Shown here piece by piece: positions 42,885-53,485 of a stretch of DNA of 64,000 nucleotides. Each line of letters starts with the position of its first letter. Position 1 is the stretch's first letter. Under the pieces are notes generated by a model. That model was not told the origin of the DNA, ran no database searches, and saw only the letters and a program-made list of their open reading frames with translations. The position numbers and the translations under genes are program-made. The DNA comes from Azolla caroliniana (Eukaryota > Polypodiophyta), in the NCBI GenBank assembly GCA_043228905.1, contig JBHGNT010000022.1, forward strand, positions 8,122,001 through 8,186,000, in the 5' to 3' direction.

Positions 42885-43551
42885 TGTCGCGTTGTTACGC
42901 GCGTGCGTGGAGAACGAGGCAGGACCGCGGGGGCCTTGGATCGAGAAATAACCGAATGGGAAGAGGGGAAGGAAACTACCAATGTACCCTGCACGTGCAC
43001 AGACACACAGATTCACAGGAGTTGCAATTAACTCCGAACAATGGAGACAGAATGAATGTATGTGTATATATATATCAAGGGGGTTACAACCGGCAAGCCG
43101 GCGAGTGATAAGCTCCAACACCTGCACGCACACACACACAGAACGTGAGACGGAGACTCTGCCGGAAGCACTCGGGCATTTCGCGGAGCAGAGTCAGCCT
43201 CCCGAAAACCTGCACAAAATGACTATGGAGAAGACAAAGGAGAAGAACTCGGTTCAAGTCCGGCAGCACTTCGTCCTCCTCAATATGCGATCCCTTTTTC
43301 AATACCTCTCCCTCCCCTTTATAGCCCAAGGAGGGAGGCCGTTACCACCCGTTACATCATGTTTATTCCCTATCCTTTCGGACAGGGATACGCCTCGATT
43401 TTCTCCCTACGGAATGTGTGCTACCTAGAATTTTACCTCTGTCAACTTGTACCTATCTATGTACTATACAACAAAACTTGTGCCCACGTGTAAGGGCCGG
43501 TTTACGCACATTATACCCGGTTTCCGCCTAGGGACGGTTTTCTCCACGACA
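42885..43551 (-). repeat. Gypsy II 5' LTR
   Basis: 667 bp. On the minus strand it runs TGTCGTGGAG to ACGCGACA, so the ends are inverted TGTCG/CGACA. The same terminal pentamers bound the Gypsy III LTR. CTATAAAGG (minus, near 43318-43326) is a probable TATA box. The following bases (TTTGGTGGACTCCACG) would be the primer site, but they are not the initiator-Met sequence. Confidence 0.75.
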
Positions 43552-43559
43552 GCGCCAAA

Positions 43560-44350
43560 ATATCCAGGCATCATCCTTATGGCTTACTACAACCATTACC
43601 ACCTCCTAGCAAGCCATGGCAGTCTATTTCTATGGATTTCATTACGGATCTGCCACCTTCCAAAGGCTTTGATAGTATTTTAATAGTAGTGGATCAGTTC
43701 ACAAAGATGGCACATTTTGTACTGTGTGTAAAGACTATTAGTAGTGAAGAAACTACAGATCTCACTATGTGTGAGGTGTTTCTCCATCACGGTCTCCCAA
43801 ATGATATTATTAGCGATCGAGGTCCTCAATTTATCTCACACTTTTGGAAGCACCTATGGGCAGGCCTCAAAATCTCCCGCAAACTCTCTTCGGCTTATCA
43901 TCCACAAACTGACAGACAAACAAAGCACGCAAATCAAACACACGAGTAGTATCTTCAATGCTTCATCAGTTTTATCAACAAGATGATTGGAGCAATATTT
44001 TACATCTTGCCGAGTTTGCATACAACAACACGGTACACTCTTCTACCAGAGTTACACCTTTCTTTGTCTACACTAGCAACCACCCTCGACGGTATATCCT
44101 GGATATCCTTGAGGTGTCACGAAACCCTAGTGTGGCACATCACCTCCACCGATTACAACAAATCCAGTTTGAGTTATATCTTCACATCTTCAAAAAGCGC
44201 AAGCACACCATAAGACCAATGCCGATCACCATCGTCTTAAGTCTCCTTTTAAGGTTGGTGACCGAGTATGGTTCCTTCATCGTCACATCAAGACTACCCG
44301 CCCGCATGCTAAGCTCGATTATCAACGAGTAGGTCCTTTTGTCATCACAA
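43560..44350 (+). pseudogene. Chromodomain Gypsy integrase
   Basis: Reads PWQSISMDFITDLPPSKGFD with the first Asp, LIVVDQFTKMAHF, LPNDIISDRGPQFISHFWKH with the second Asp, then SSAYHPQTDRQTKHANQ. In that last motif the catalytic Glu (usual QTERVNQ) is Lys. Beyond 43949 the frame is shifted (EFAYNNTVHSSTRVTPFFVY). It is therefore inactive. Confidence 0.85.
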
Positions 44351-44427
44351 TGCGGATTAATGATGCAACATTTCGTCTTAACCTTCCTACACATATGTGA
44401 CTTCACCCAGTCTTTCATAGCTCTCTT

Positions 44428-44720
44428 TTGGAACCTTGCCGCACCTCTTTAATTCCTAATCATGTTGTACCACCACTGCCTTCTATCCAACTAGTTGGCG
44501 GCCCCGAATACGAGGTAGCTGCTATTCTCGATTCTAAGATCGTGCACAATAAGCTTTATTATCTAGTTGATTGGCTTGGCTATCCTCTAAGTGATCGCAC
44601 TTGGGAACCTGTCGATAACATTTGTAATGCTCAAGCTCTTATCGACGACTTCCATCACCACTATCCAAACAAACTCGGCCCTACAATGTTAACGCCGACT
44701 TCCACTCAGCGTTCTCGAAG
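44428..44720 (+). pseudogene. Chromodomain at the Gypsy C-terminus
   Basis: Reads YEVAAILDSKIVHNKLYYLV, then DWLGYPLSDRTWEPVDNICN, the chromodomain consensus with aromatic-cage-type residues Y, W and W. Chromodomains steer insertion of chromoviruses into methylated heterochromatin. The frame ends at the purine tract and LTR start. Confidence 0.85.
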
Positions 44721-44756
44721 GAGGGATAGTGTCATGAACACATGACCATTATGGCG

Positions 44757-45689
44757 GAACGGAAATGGGCAGAAAATGAAGATAACAAGAAGAGGGAGCT
44801 CAGAAGCGTTAAAAAGAGGGAGACAAAAAGTCCAAAAATGGTAAGCCCTGACATTGAAAAAGGTAAGGATAAGATGAGTTCCTTGTTCAAATTATTATCT
44901 AATATTGAAGCTTCAATTGATTTAAAAAAAGTATTGGAAGAAAGAATTTTAGATAGCAAAGTGGAACTTTCCTTGAGGGAACTTTTGGGCAAAGGTAAAA
45001 AAGAATTTCATGATGCAATAATAGATGGAATTAAAAGAAAACGACAAAGTATTGAAGCCACCGAAAACCCAGGAAGTGAAGTAAAGAAAGCAACGGTGGA
45101 AGCCCTCAAAGGTGAACCAAGCTCTTCCATTGTTGGTACACAAGATATTGCGACAACAAATTTTGAAGAGAAGTCGAAAGAGCTAAAAAGCTACTATGCT
45201 AGGAAACATTGGGCAAGAGCAACAACTGAGACACCCGTGAAGATTGAAAACCTTGAAGATCCGGTTGTCGCCTTAATTGACTATGGCTAAGAAATTAATC
45301 TAATTTCTTATGATATTTATAGGAAAGGCAGATGGCCAATGGAAACAAATCATGGGTGGAGGGTAAAATCGGCTAATTCAACGACCAAGCAACTTCATGG
45401 AGCTTGCCCAAACATCAAAGTCACCATTGGAGATGTGCTAATGGAGCAACATTTCTTTATCCAAAAGACCTCATCATACCTAGTGATTCTTGGTCAACCA
45501 TACAACACATCTTCTAGGATGGAGATGAAGGTGCTTGAAGATGGTTCGGCATACGCTAGGATTCGAAGTACAGATGGTAAAAGAAGTGTTCAATTTCTTA
45601 CTGTTAGGCAGGAGCAGGATAGAAATAAAGAAGAATTACGAATTAACTCATGTGAGCATGATATGTCATCTTATGAGTCAGATTTTTAA
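44757..45689 (+). pseudogene. Gypsy III gag C-terminus and retropepsin-like domain
   Basis: Reads LLSNIEASIDLKKVLEERIL, KKEFHDAIIDGIKRK, ARATTETPVKIENLED and VVALIDYG, a stop (45288-45290), then EINLISYDIYRKGRWPMETN and SSYLVILGQPYNTSSRMEMK. It aligns along its whole length with the Gypsy II frame at 40805-42049. Confidence 0.85.
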
Positions 45690-45789
45690 ATAGGATTATT
45701 GATGGCCAGGGACACAATGGTCCCAAAGCTTTTCTTTCCTTGTAGAAATGTTTTCCAATTAATATAACAATCAATACTTTGTCTAATAC

Positions 45790-46330
45790 AATGGATGGAT
45801 TTACCTGTTACTTTGGTGTGGAAAGTCATGCACAAAATAAAGGGAGCAGGAAGATGTTGGATGCATTGTGCACTTCAGGGATGATTGAAAGGGATGACAT
45901 AATTTCTGGTATGTTTCTTGAATATTCAGATGTGGATACAGTCAAAATATTAGAAAATTTCTTGAATGAGAAAGAATGCGACAAGAGATTTGTTCATGTA
46001 AATTCTATTGATATGTATCTTCATATTGCTGATTTTATTGAAAAAAATGGTTGTATAGCTAATAGTGAAATAGTTGGCAATAACTATCATGAAATGGCTA
46101 AAAAAGCAAGTAAAAATAACTATGCAATAAAAGTTAACACTAAATATAAAACAATAGACAAAAGGTCAAGCCCGTGGCCATGTATCTACCTATGGATAGT
46201 ACTAAAATGAAAAAGAATGTCACCTTGAGCCAACATTGCGGGATTCTAAGGATATTGGTCATAAGTTTACAAATGCTACTCTAGATCAACTAAAAATTGG
46301 TGAGAATGATTTTCTTTTTCCTGTTGAGAT
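45790..46330 (+). pseudogene. Gypsy III pre-RT region
   Basis: Reads MDALCTSGMIERDDIISGMF-like residues, DTVKILENFLNEKECDKRFV, then VNTKYKTIDKR and a frame shift to RDSKDIGHKFTNATLDQLKI. It matches Gypsy II (TKYKTVDQK and DPASIGHTFTDIMLREL). Confidence 0.75.
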
Positions 46331-47520
46331 ACAATGTTTTCGAAATATGATTGCTAGTCATGGGAAAGCATTTGCATTTGAGTCGAGTGAAATTGGTTGT
46401 GTAGACCCAACAACTGTGGAACCAATGGTTATATTTACAGTTCCGCATATTTCTTGGAATTTAAGGCCTATCCCTGTTCCTCGGGCCCAAATACTGCAAG
46501 TAATAGATTTTCTTAAGGAAAAAATAGAAATGGGTATCTTGGAGCCATCAGACGCCCCTACTCGAATAAGTGGTTTATTTTACCTAAAAAGAACGGTTCA
46601 TTAAGGTTCATTCAGGATTTACAGCTTGTCAATAGAATTACTATTCGAAACGTCGGTGTTGGACCAATTGTAGATGCCTTTGCAAAAGCTTTTGTAGGAA
46701 GAGCTATATAATCTATGTGTGATTTGTATTCAGGATATGATCAATTTCAGCTTGCTATTGATAGTCATGATATAACTACTATAAGAACACCAATTGGATT
46801 GATGCGAATGTGCACATTGCCTCAACGTGCTACAAATTCTGTAGCACATATGGTGAATGCTATGAATAAAATTTTAAGAGATTTTGTGCCAAAAATAACT
46901 ATGCCTTTTCTTGATGATGTTCTAATTAAGAAAAACTCATGTTGAACGGATGTAGAAAGTTTGTTGCAGACCACATTGATGCTTGTGAAAGAATCCTTTG
47001 AAGGTTAGAAGAGGTTCATCTTACATTTTCAGGTCAAAAATCTATGTTTCGGGTTCCCGAAGTTTTGATTGTAGGGCACATGTGTGGACCCTACGGAAGA
47101 AAGCCATCCCCAATTAAGGTAAATGTAATTCAAAATCTAAAGGATGATTGTAAATCTCTAACAGAAGTGCCTAGGTTTTTGGGTGCTTGTGTGTTTTATC
47201 GAATTTGAATTCCACATTTCACACATGTGGCTGATCCGCTTTATGGGTTGCTTAAGAAGAATTCAAGTTTCCTTTGGACTAATGTACATACAAATGCAAT
47301 CCGCCAACTAAAGGAAATGTTTTTGAATGCCCTTGTTTTACGGAAGGCTAGGTATGATAGTGAACACCCCATCATTGTTACTATGGATACAAGTCCAATC
47401 TGGATCGGTTGGGCTGTTAGCCAAGAAGAGAAGGATGGGTTGAGATACGCAGTTCGATTTGGTGCAAAAATCTTAATAGAATGCCAAAGGGGTGAAAGCA
47501 TGCGAATGGAAACACTATTA
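46331..47520 (+). pseudogene. Gypsy III reverse transcriptase and start of RNase H
   Basis: RT pieces: ILQVIDFLKEKIEMGILEPS, FIQDLQLVNRITIRN, SMCDLYSGYDQFQLAIDSHD (first catalytic Asp), GLMRMCTLPQRATNSVAHMV and ITMPFLDDVLIKK, with FLDD as the catalytic pair. RNase H begins VTMDTSPIWIGWAVSQEEKD. At least seven stops or shifts. A small element interrupts it at 47521. Confidence 0.85.
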
Positions 47521-47743
47521 TAGCTATTTAGTTGCTAAAATGACCACAGCTAAATAGTTTTTTTTATAGCTAACTTTTAGTTGGAAGATCTTAAAGATAC
47601 GTATCATTTATTATGGAGATGGAAATATTACCATTTATGGTCCACCGTTTAGCTAGTCTTTTTTTGAGATCAAATTCTAATCATCCCTAAATTTGCCAAA
47701 ATATACGGATTACATGTAGCTTTTTAGATAGCTAATTAGTTAT
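47521..47743. mobile_element. Possible MITE inside Gypsy III
   Basis: AT-rich, non-coding and about 220 bases, exactly where the RNase H frame should continue (METLL.. to ..AYPQIKREL). The ends are imperfect inverted repeats: TAGCTATTTAGTTGCTAAAA against the reverse complement of the right end, TAACTAATTAGCTATCTAAA. I found no target-site duplication. Confidence 0.45.
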
Positions 47744-47789
47744 GTCAAGGACATACCTAATTGTTCCCATTCCCATGCTTTCACCCAAA

Positions 47790-49053
47790 GAGCTTACCCG
47801 CAAATTAAAAGAGAGTTATGGGGTATGTTAACAACTATTAAAACAGATCGTGGATACTTAATTGGTGTTGTTGTGGTTGAAACAGATTGTCGTCCATTGT
47901 TAGGAATGATTTCAAGTTGTGAAACATCTGATATAGCTATGCTTAGACGGATAGCTTACATAAAATCACTATGTCTTGAAATCAAGCACATTGCAAGAAT
48001 GGATAACCCAGTTGCCGATATGCTCTCAAGAGCGAGGTTTAAAGGTAAAAATACTATGGTAATGACTGATGAAGAAGGTGAGAGTTTTGATTTCTTTTCC
48101 ATAAATTGTAACTTGAAGGGGTCATGTGATTTGGGTGTTCATGTTATTCTTCGTGAATCTGAGTACGAGGGGGAGATGTTACTAATTGGAAAATACTTGA
48201 GTACTCATGAGAAAGATGGAACATGGTCAACGCAGCTATTTCATAAACTAAGAAAGAAAGCTTATAAATTTTTTCTTCATGAGGGATATCTTTGGAGACA
48301 TCCAAAAGTTGTGAAAGGGATTTCACAAAGAGTGGTTGGAAGAAGGGAAGAGCAACAAAAACTAATATTTGAATTTCATGATACTTTATGGACAGGTCAT
48401 CGTGGAGTTTGGGCCACCCACTCGAAATTAAAAAAGAAGTTTTAGTGGCCTGGAATGTACAATGATGTTGCAGATTATGTACAATCATGTGAGAACTGCC
48501 AAATGTATTCGAATATTCGGCATCGTGATGGGTTTCAACCTACTTATTCTTTATCTCTACATTATAAATGGGTTGTGGATATTGTAATGATGCTTGTGGG
48601 GGTTTGGCAAATGAGATATCTTGTATTGGCAAGAGAAGATTTGACAAATCAAGTGGAAGGCCGAGCCCCACGCCAAAAAACCACTTCAGTTGTTTGTAAG
48701 TTCCTTCTTGAAGATGTGATATGTAGGTACAAGTGCATTGGGAAGATTGTTGCAGACAGAGGAGAACTAGATTCTAATGAAGCTGGACTTTTTTTTCAAG
48801 AATGGGAATTTGATTGTCCTTAACTACAACATATAACCCTGAAGCTAATGGGAAGGCTAAGCGTGGACATAGCCCTATAGTAAAAGCTTTGGTGAAAGCT
48901 TGTGATGGCAAGATAGCTAACTTGCCTTATCTATTACCGTATGCACTATGGGCTGACCGCACTATTCACAATTCCGTAACTGGCTTTATGCCATCAGAAT
49001 TGATACTTGGTCAAAAGCCAATTATGCAAGTGGAGCAATTGGTATTTTCCTAG
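47790..49053 (+). pseudogene. Gypsy III RNase H C-terminus and integrase
   Basis: RNase H end: SYPQIKREL-like AYPQIKRELWGMLTTIKTDR, ETDCRPLLGMI, then MDNPVADMLSRARF. Integrase zinc-binding segment: GHRGVWATHSKLKKKF, a stop, then WPGMYNDVADYVQSCENCQM. The core has WVVDIVM and KIVADRGELDSNE (two Asp) and TTYNPEANGKAKRGHSP, where the catalytic Glu (usual SERGH) is Lys. Three stops. Confidence 0.85.
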
Positions 49054-49090
49054 GTTTCCTTGCCATGGGCAGATGAAATGAGTCGAGAAG

Positions 49091-49402
49091 ATTTGCTTGC
49101 TCTTAAAATAAGACAACTAGAAAGAAGGGATGAAGATGTTCAAATTAGTTACAGAAAGGATGAAACAATGTCGACTACGGAACAAAGAAAGATTTGAGAA
49201 AATCCATCGCCTTCGACCAAGAAAGCTCCAAGAAGGTGATTGGGTCATTTGCTTGCTCTTAAAATAAGACAACTAGAAAGAAGGGATGAAGATGTTCAAA
49301 TAGCTACAGAAAGGATGAAACAATGTCGACTACGGAACAAAGAAAGATTTGATAAAACCCATCGCCTTCGACCAAGAAAGCTCCAAGAAGGTGATTGGGT
49401 CA
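49091..49402 (+). repeat. 156-bp tandem duplication in Gypsy III
   Basis: 49091-49246 and 49247-49402 both run from ATTTGCTTGCTCTTAAAATA to AGAAGGTGATTGGGTC. They differ at about five positions. The second copy restores an open frame. Confidence 0.9.
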
Positions 49403-49680
49403 TAGTTTATGATAGCAGCTTGGATAACCAACATAGTACTTCTCGCAAATATGCCAAAAGATGGTTCGGGTCATATATCATTAGACAAGTGAATAAAAAT
49501 GCAACGTATTTCCTTACTAAAATGGATGGAGTTTCTTTAAAGTTACCAATTGCAGGAAAGCGAATTAAGCTATTCAAGAGAAGGGAAGATCAAAGCACTA
49601 ACTTCCTCAACGAAGATGACATCCATGAAGCTGAAGAAGGAAACATTCGTTGGCGCATGCCAGAGGATGCGCAAGTCTAG
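49240..49680 (+). pseudogene. Gypsy III integrase C-terminus / polyprotein tail
   Basis: Reads RNKERFDKTHRLRPRKLQEG, DWVIVYDSSLDNQHSTSRKY, AKRWFGSYIIRQVNKNATYF and LPIAGKRIKLFKRRED. The DWVxVYD..L......K...RWxGPY pattern is the C-terminal integrase domain of this Gypsy lineage. It ends at TAG 49678-49680, followed by the purine tract AGAGGGGGAGGA. Confidence 0.8.
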
Positions 49681-49690
49681 AGGGGGAGGA

Positions 49691-50337
49691 TGTCGTGATA
49701 TTTCCATGCCATGATGAGAAAATAACCTCTACCAATTTATATGAGCTTATTCAAATGTTTGTAAAAGGTTATATAAAGTGCGAGGCCTCGATGAATAAGA
49801 GTGTGTGGGGGTTTAGGTGTCGTGAAGGACTTGCTTCACGATAGAAAAATAAACTAAAATATTGTATTGAATAACATTTGAGAAACAAGGCACACACCAT
49901 TAGGCTGGGTCATTTGTTCTTTTAAAGTTATATTTTAATGTTTGTACTTATGCCATGTATATTTTCATACATGAAAGCTCAAATGCGTGGGATGTCTATC
50001 ATGCATCACATGTAATGCATGAACGTCAAATGGCGATCATGCATCACATGCATTTCATGCACTACATGCATGTCTTGTACCCTCACATGCATCATATGCA
50101 TGGGGGCACCTATTTAAAGAGGGAAAGGGAAAAGAGTAAAGGGGAGAACATGAGACAAGGAATATTATTGTAATAGTAGGGACAAGCTATATTATTGTAC
50201 AAGAAATATTTTGTAATCATCTTCAAATATGAATACAAGTTATTTCCTTTTCTTCTCTTTCTTTGACAAGAAGCCCGATGCTTACTTCCCGGATTCGCTA
50301 TTTTCTTTCCATTTGCTCTTGTATGCCGAGATCGACA
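49691..50337 (+). repeat. Gypsy III 3' LTR
   Basis: 647 bp, TGTCGTGATA to GAGATCGACA, inverted ends TGTCG/CGACA as in Gypsy II. Between about 49998 and 50104 the word ATGCAT or CATGCA occurs many times. CTATTTAAAG at 50107 may be the TATA box. Confidence 0.8.
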
Positions 50338-50902
50338 CGATAGCGCTGGACCGAAGGGGTCATGCGATGCAAGGCCGAACTAGACAAGGAGCGTGAGCAA
50401 GGCTTCGGGACGCTAGGAGAAGAGGCTGGAGTGACGAACCAACCAGAGCTGACACGACGGGACCTGAAGTTGAACTTGAGGGGGAGTGTTGAGAGATAAG
50501 CTCAACATGGACCAAATCGACTGAAAAGGTTGAGAGCCAAGAGCCAAGAGCCAAGAGCCGAATGGAATAGAGTTCGATTCTTGTGAGCCAAGTCGGAAGG
50601 ATTCCGAAAGGCCGTTGAGGGCCTATATTCCTATTATAGTAAATAGGAATATTGTAGGAAGAATTAGTGTTAGGCTCATTTATGAGCATTCAAGTATTGA
50701 TGGTACTTGTGTCAGCCCACTCGTTAGGGGCTTGTATAAAAAGTGATCACTGAGCACAATGTATGTAGAGAGCGTTCATTATTTGGAATAGAAGTGTTGT
50801 TGTCTTCTCTCTCTGTCTAACCACGTATTCATTCTCTGTGTTTACCTAACTATCGAGTTTCCGAGGCCAACTGTGTACTCGTCTATCGCACACGCTTCAA
50901 CA
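50338..50902 (+). mobile_element. Copia 3' end: polyprotein tail, purine tract and LTR (Copia I family)
   Basis: 50338-50472 aligns with the Copia I segment before its purine tract (DARRRGWSDEPTRADTT.. and PEVELEGE). After TTGAGGGGGAG the LTR runs from TGTTGAGAG (50487) to CTTCAACA (50902). The internal parts are gone. Confidence 0.85.
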
Positions 50903-51675
50903 CATGTATTCTTTTGCAAAAGTTGACCAGGAGGGACAAATCGGTCACCACAGTCGAATCAACTTTGATGTTGATTGGCCAATCCGAACCGGCCCTGCCA
51001 TAGATGAGCTGGTCGAACACTCCCAAGGTAAGGGAAGATCCGACACCAAGGCAAGAAAATTGCAATAGCGAATTTGCCACGAGATCTCCCCCAATAAATG
51101 GTATCAAGGTTTCAAACAATGTCGACCAACCACCCACACTGGTCGAAGAAGCTGAATCGACCCAAAGGGCAATGAAGAGATTCGAACGAGTCCGAAAGCT
51201 GACAGAGTATATCAACGGGCTTGGACTACATCAATTATATGGACGCAGGCGAACTGTGCACTTATGAAGAAGCTATAGCCGCACCGGATGGTGACACATG
51301 GAGACAATGCATGATATTAGAAATGGACTCAATTAAGGAAAACAACACATGGGAGTTGGTCGAATTACAAACCGGCAGGAAGCCGCTGCCTTGCAAGTGG
51401 GTATAAATATACAAATATGTATCTGGATCAGAACAACCCAAATATAAATCTCAGCTCATTGCAAAGGGATTCAAACAAGAACATGGAGTCAACTACGATG
51501 AGGTCTTCTCACCCGTAGTCAAGATGACGAACCTTCGGCTTCTATTAGGAGTTGTCGCAACAAAAGACCTAGAGTTGAAGCAAATGGACGTAAAGACGAG
51601 TTTCTTGCATGGAGATTTGGAAGAAGACATTCATATGTCTCAATCGACAGGCTTCACAGCCCCTTCGATGTAAGA
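50903..51675 (+). pseudogene. Copia RT fragment
   Basis: Reads INGLGLHQLYGRR-like spacer, then in frame from 51221 TYEEAIAAPDGDTWRQCMIL, EMDSIKENNTWELVEL and LPCKWV, a stop, then IYKYV. It continues AKGFKQEHGVNYDEVFSPVV, LKQMDVKTSFLHGDLEEDIH and SQSTGF. This is the N-terminal half of a Copia RT of a different subfamily, ending before YVDD. Confidence 0.85.
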
Positions 51676-52940
51676 GTGGACATTTATGTCTCGTATGATA
51701 TCCTTGACATGTGGACAATGAATGTTTTCTGTTTTTGTGTATGCTTGGGGCCTTTGTACTATGGGGAATCTTGGTGCCAGGTGTTGTGTGAATTCAAGTG
51801 GATTCTCACATTTGTTAATCGGGGCTTCAATTTTCTACAAAGAAGAAAGTGCATAAAACTACTGTGTGGACCTTTGTTATTACCCAATGACCTCAAATAA
51901 TCCCTATGCCCTCATTTCGGACCTAGGACACCGAATCGTCTCCATACCCTTATTCCAAACCTAGGGCAATTCACTCATCGCTAGGTCCTTTGGTTAGGCC
52001 TTGGTTTCTCTCATTTTGTTCCTAGGTGCAATGGTCAAAACTTAGGGCATTCTCATTCAGCCCTAGCAAGGGCCGAAACATAAGTTTGAGCTTGGTTGGT
52101 AATCGACAATGGTTCAATTTGAGTCGAACCAAAACACATATAGCGCGATTTAACAACTTAACAATTTGAATCTGTTTAGTTTGGGCATTCAATTGTTTGG
52201 GTTTTTATTAGCTTAACATATTTCGATTTAAACTATTTTAAACCACGGTTTAAGGGTTATGAATTTTCTTGAATATTAAACTTCAATAAATCTTCAAGAT
52301 TTTCTCTTAAACGGAACCTTTTGAGGCCAATTTTGTTATTTTAGGAAACTGTTTATTTGAACTTGGGAAAAAATACATGGAGTGTCACAGAGAATTATAT
52401 GAAAAAAGATTGTTGCTCTTCCTCTTCTTCCTCCTTTTCTTCTTGTTCATATTTGTCTTCATCTCAATTCTCTCCACATGGATTTCTATGAGGCAGGACC
52501 TTTCCTTTCTCCCAAAATAATTATTAGAATTTCTATTGGAGGAGAATGGAAGATTTAAAATGCAACAAATGTTTTTGATACAACACATATAGCCATGGTT
52601 ATTTAATCACACACTTGTATAACCTCACTAGATTCACTATGTTTTTGCTTACCATGTTTAATTGTGGCTTGTGACTTGCTTGGAGATGCTCCTCCCATGG
52701 AATAGGATGGAAACTTCTACTCTATTGTCAATCGCTCGTTGTAGATGTGCCAAATTATCCTTTAATCAAAGCATTAGCTCTACAATCACAATCATTCCTA
52801 CAATTTCATCATCTTGTCGACTTTTGTCACCATTACCAGTATCACATTGGTTTCCAACCTTTCTCCTCACCACATGACTAATAATAGTCATAACCCCGAA
52901 ATAATTGATGTAATCAAGGAAGTCCTTTCGAAAGTGTACA
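51676..52940. other. Intergenic, no gene seen
   Basis: AT-rich sequence. CCTAGG-type words recur between 51910 and 52060. The open frames are short and without motifs. Confidence 0.6.
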
Positions 52941-52949
52941 ATTAATTGT

Positions 52950-53085
52950 GAAGATTAACTACTATTAGCTATTACTACAACTACTACCTACTACTAGCTG
53001 CTAACTACTACTACCTACAACTAACTACTACAACTAAACTACTAAGTACTACTAACAACAACTATTACTACAACTACCTTGGAAA
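52950..53085. repeat. (ACT)n / (TAC)n trinucleotide-rich tract
   Basis: Degenerate run of CTACTA, ACTACTAC and CTACAACTA words, about 135 bases. Confidence 0.85.
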
Positions 53086-53168
53086 GAGAAGATAGTGATG
53101 GAATTGGGGAGCACAATGGATAATGTAAATAATGTAGTGTGATAAAGAATGTGGTGTTTGAGTGGTGC

Positions 53169-53443
53169 ACATAGAAAGAAAGAAGAAAAGAAAGATATAT
53201 ATGTATATATACATATATCATCATATATGTACATATTAACGTCACTTAAGAGGCCAAAATGTTCTATAAGACCAAAACAAGAGAGATTACAAGACAGAGA
53301 AATAGACACATAGAAAGAAAGAAGAAAAGAAAAATATATATGTATATATATATCATCATATATGTACATATTAACGTCTCTTAAGAGGCCAAAATGTTCT
53401 ATAAGACCAAAACAAGAGAGATTACAAGACAGAGAAATAGACA
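53169..53443. repeat. 139-bp tandem duplication upstream of UGT 2
   Basis: Copy 1 (53169-53307) and copy 2 (53308-53443) run from ACATAGAAAGAAAGAAGAAA to GACAGAGAAATAGAC. Each contains TATATATGTATATATA-like sequence, AACGTCxCTTAAGAGGCC and GTTCTATAAGACC. They are more than 95% alike by eye. The second ends 42 bases before the UGT 2 start codon, so each copy may carry the core promoter. Confidence 0.9.
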
Positions 53444-53485
53444 CAGAGAGAGCGCTCCATTGAAGAACAAACAAGGCAGAGGAGT

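Larger units (their letters stand above)
40146..43551 (-). mobile_element. Gypsy II: 5' part of a second Gypsy lineage, cut before RT
   Basis: On the minus strand: 5' LTR (43551-42885), gag frames, a gag/protease frame and a pre-RT frame that ends abruptly at 40165. The RT, RNase H, integrase and 3' LTR are missing. GC content is high and the frames are long, so it is younger than its relative Gypsy III (44757-50337), with which it shares the protease and pre-RT regions. Confidence 0.85.
31183..44756 (+). mobile_element. Chromodomain Gypsy element, split by later insertions
   Basis: The 5' LTR starts at about 31183. Gag, protease, a piece of RT (39336-39714), integrase (43560 onwards) and a chromodomain follow on the + strand. 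Then comes a purine tract (GAAGGAGGGATAG) and the first 27 bases of the 3' LTR (44730-44756), which match the 5' LTR start (TCATGAACACATGACCATTA). Copia I sits between protease and RT. Segments 39715-43551 replace most of RT and RNase H. The 3' LTR is cut by Gypsy III. Confidence 0.8.
44757..50337 (+). mobile_element. Gypsy III: 5'-truncated, decayed Gypsy of the Gypsy II lineage
   Basis: Gag C-terminus, protease (D-Y-G), pre-RT, RT, RNase H, integrase and tail in order on the + strand, then a purine tract and 3' LTR. The 5' LTR and gag start are absent. It begins right after 27 bases of the chromodomain Gypsy's 3' LTR. Many stops. Confidence 0.9.

Noticed and set aside
44742-49690. Gypsy III as a fungal or contaminant sequence because its RT resembles elements common in fungi
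   Set aside because: It is embedded between plant-type chromovirus and Copia sequences and shares a lineage with Gypsy II; no sign of a contig join was seen.
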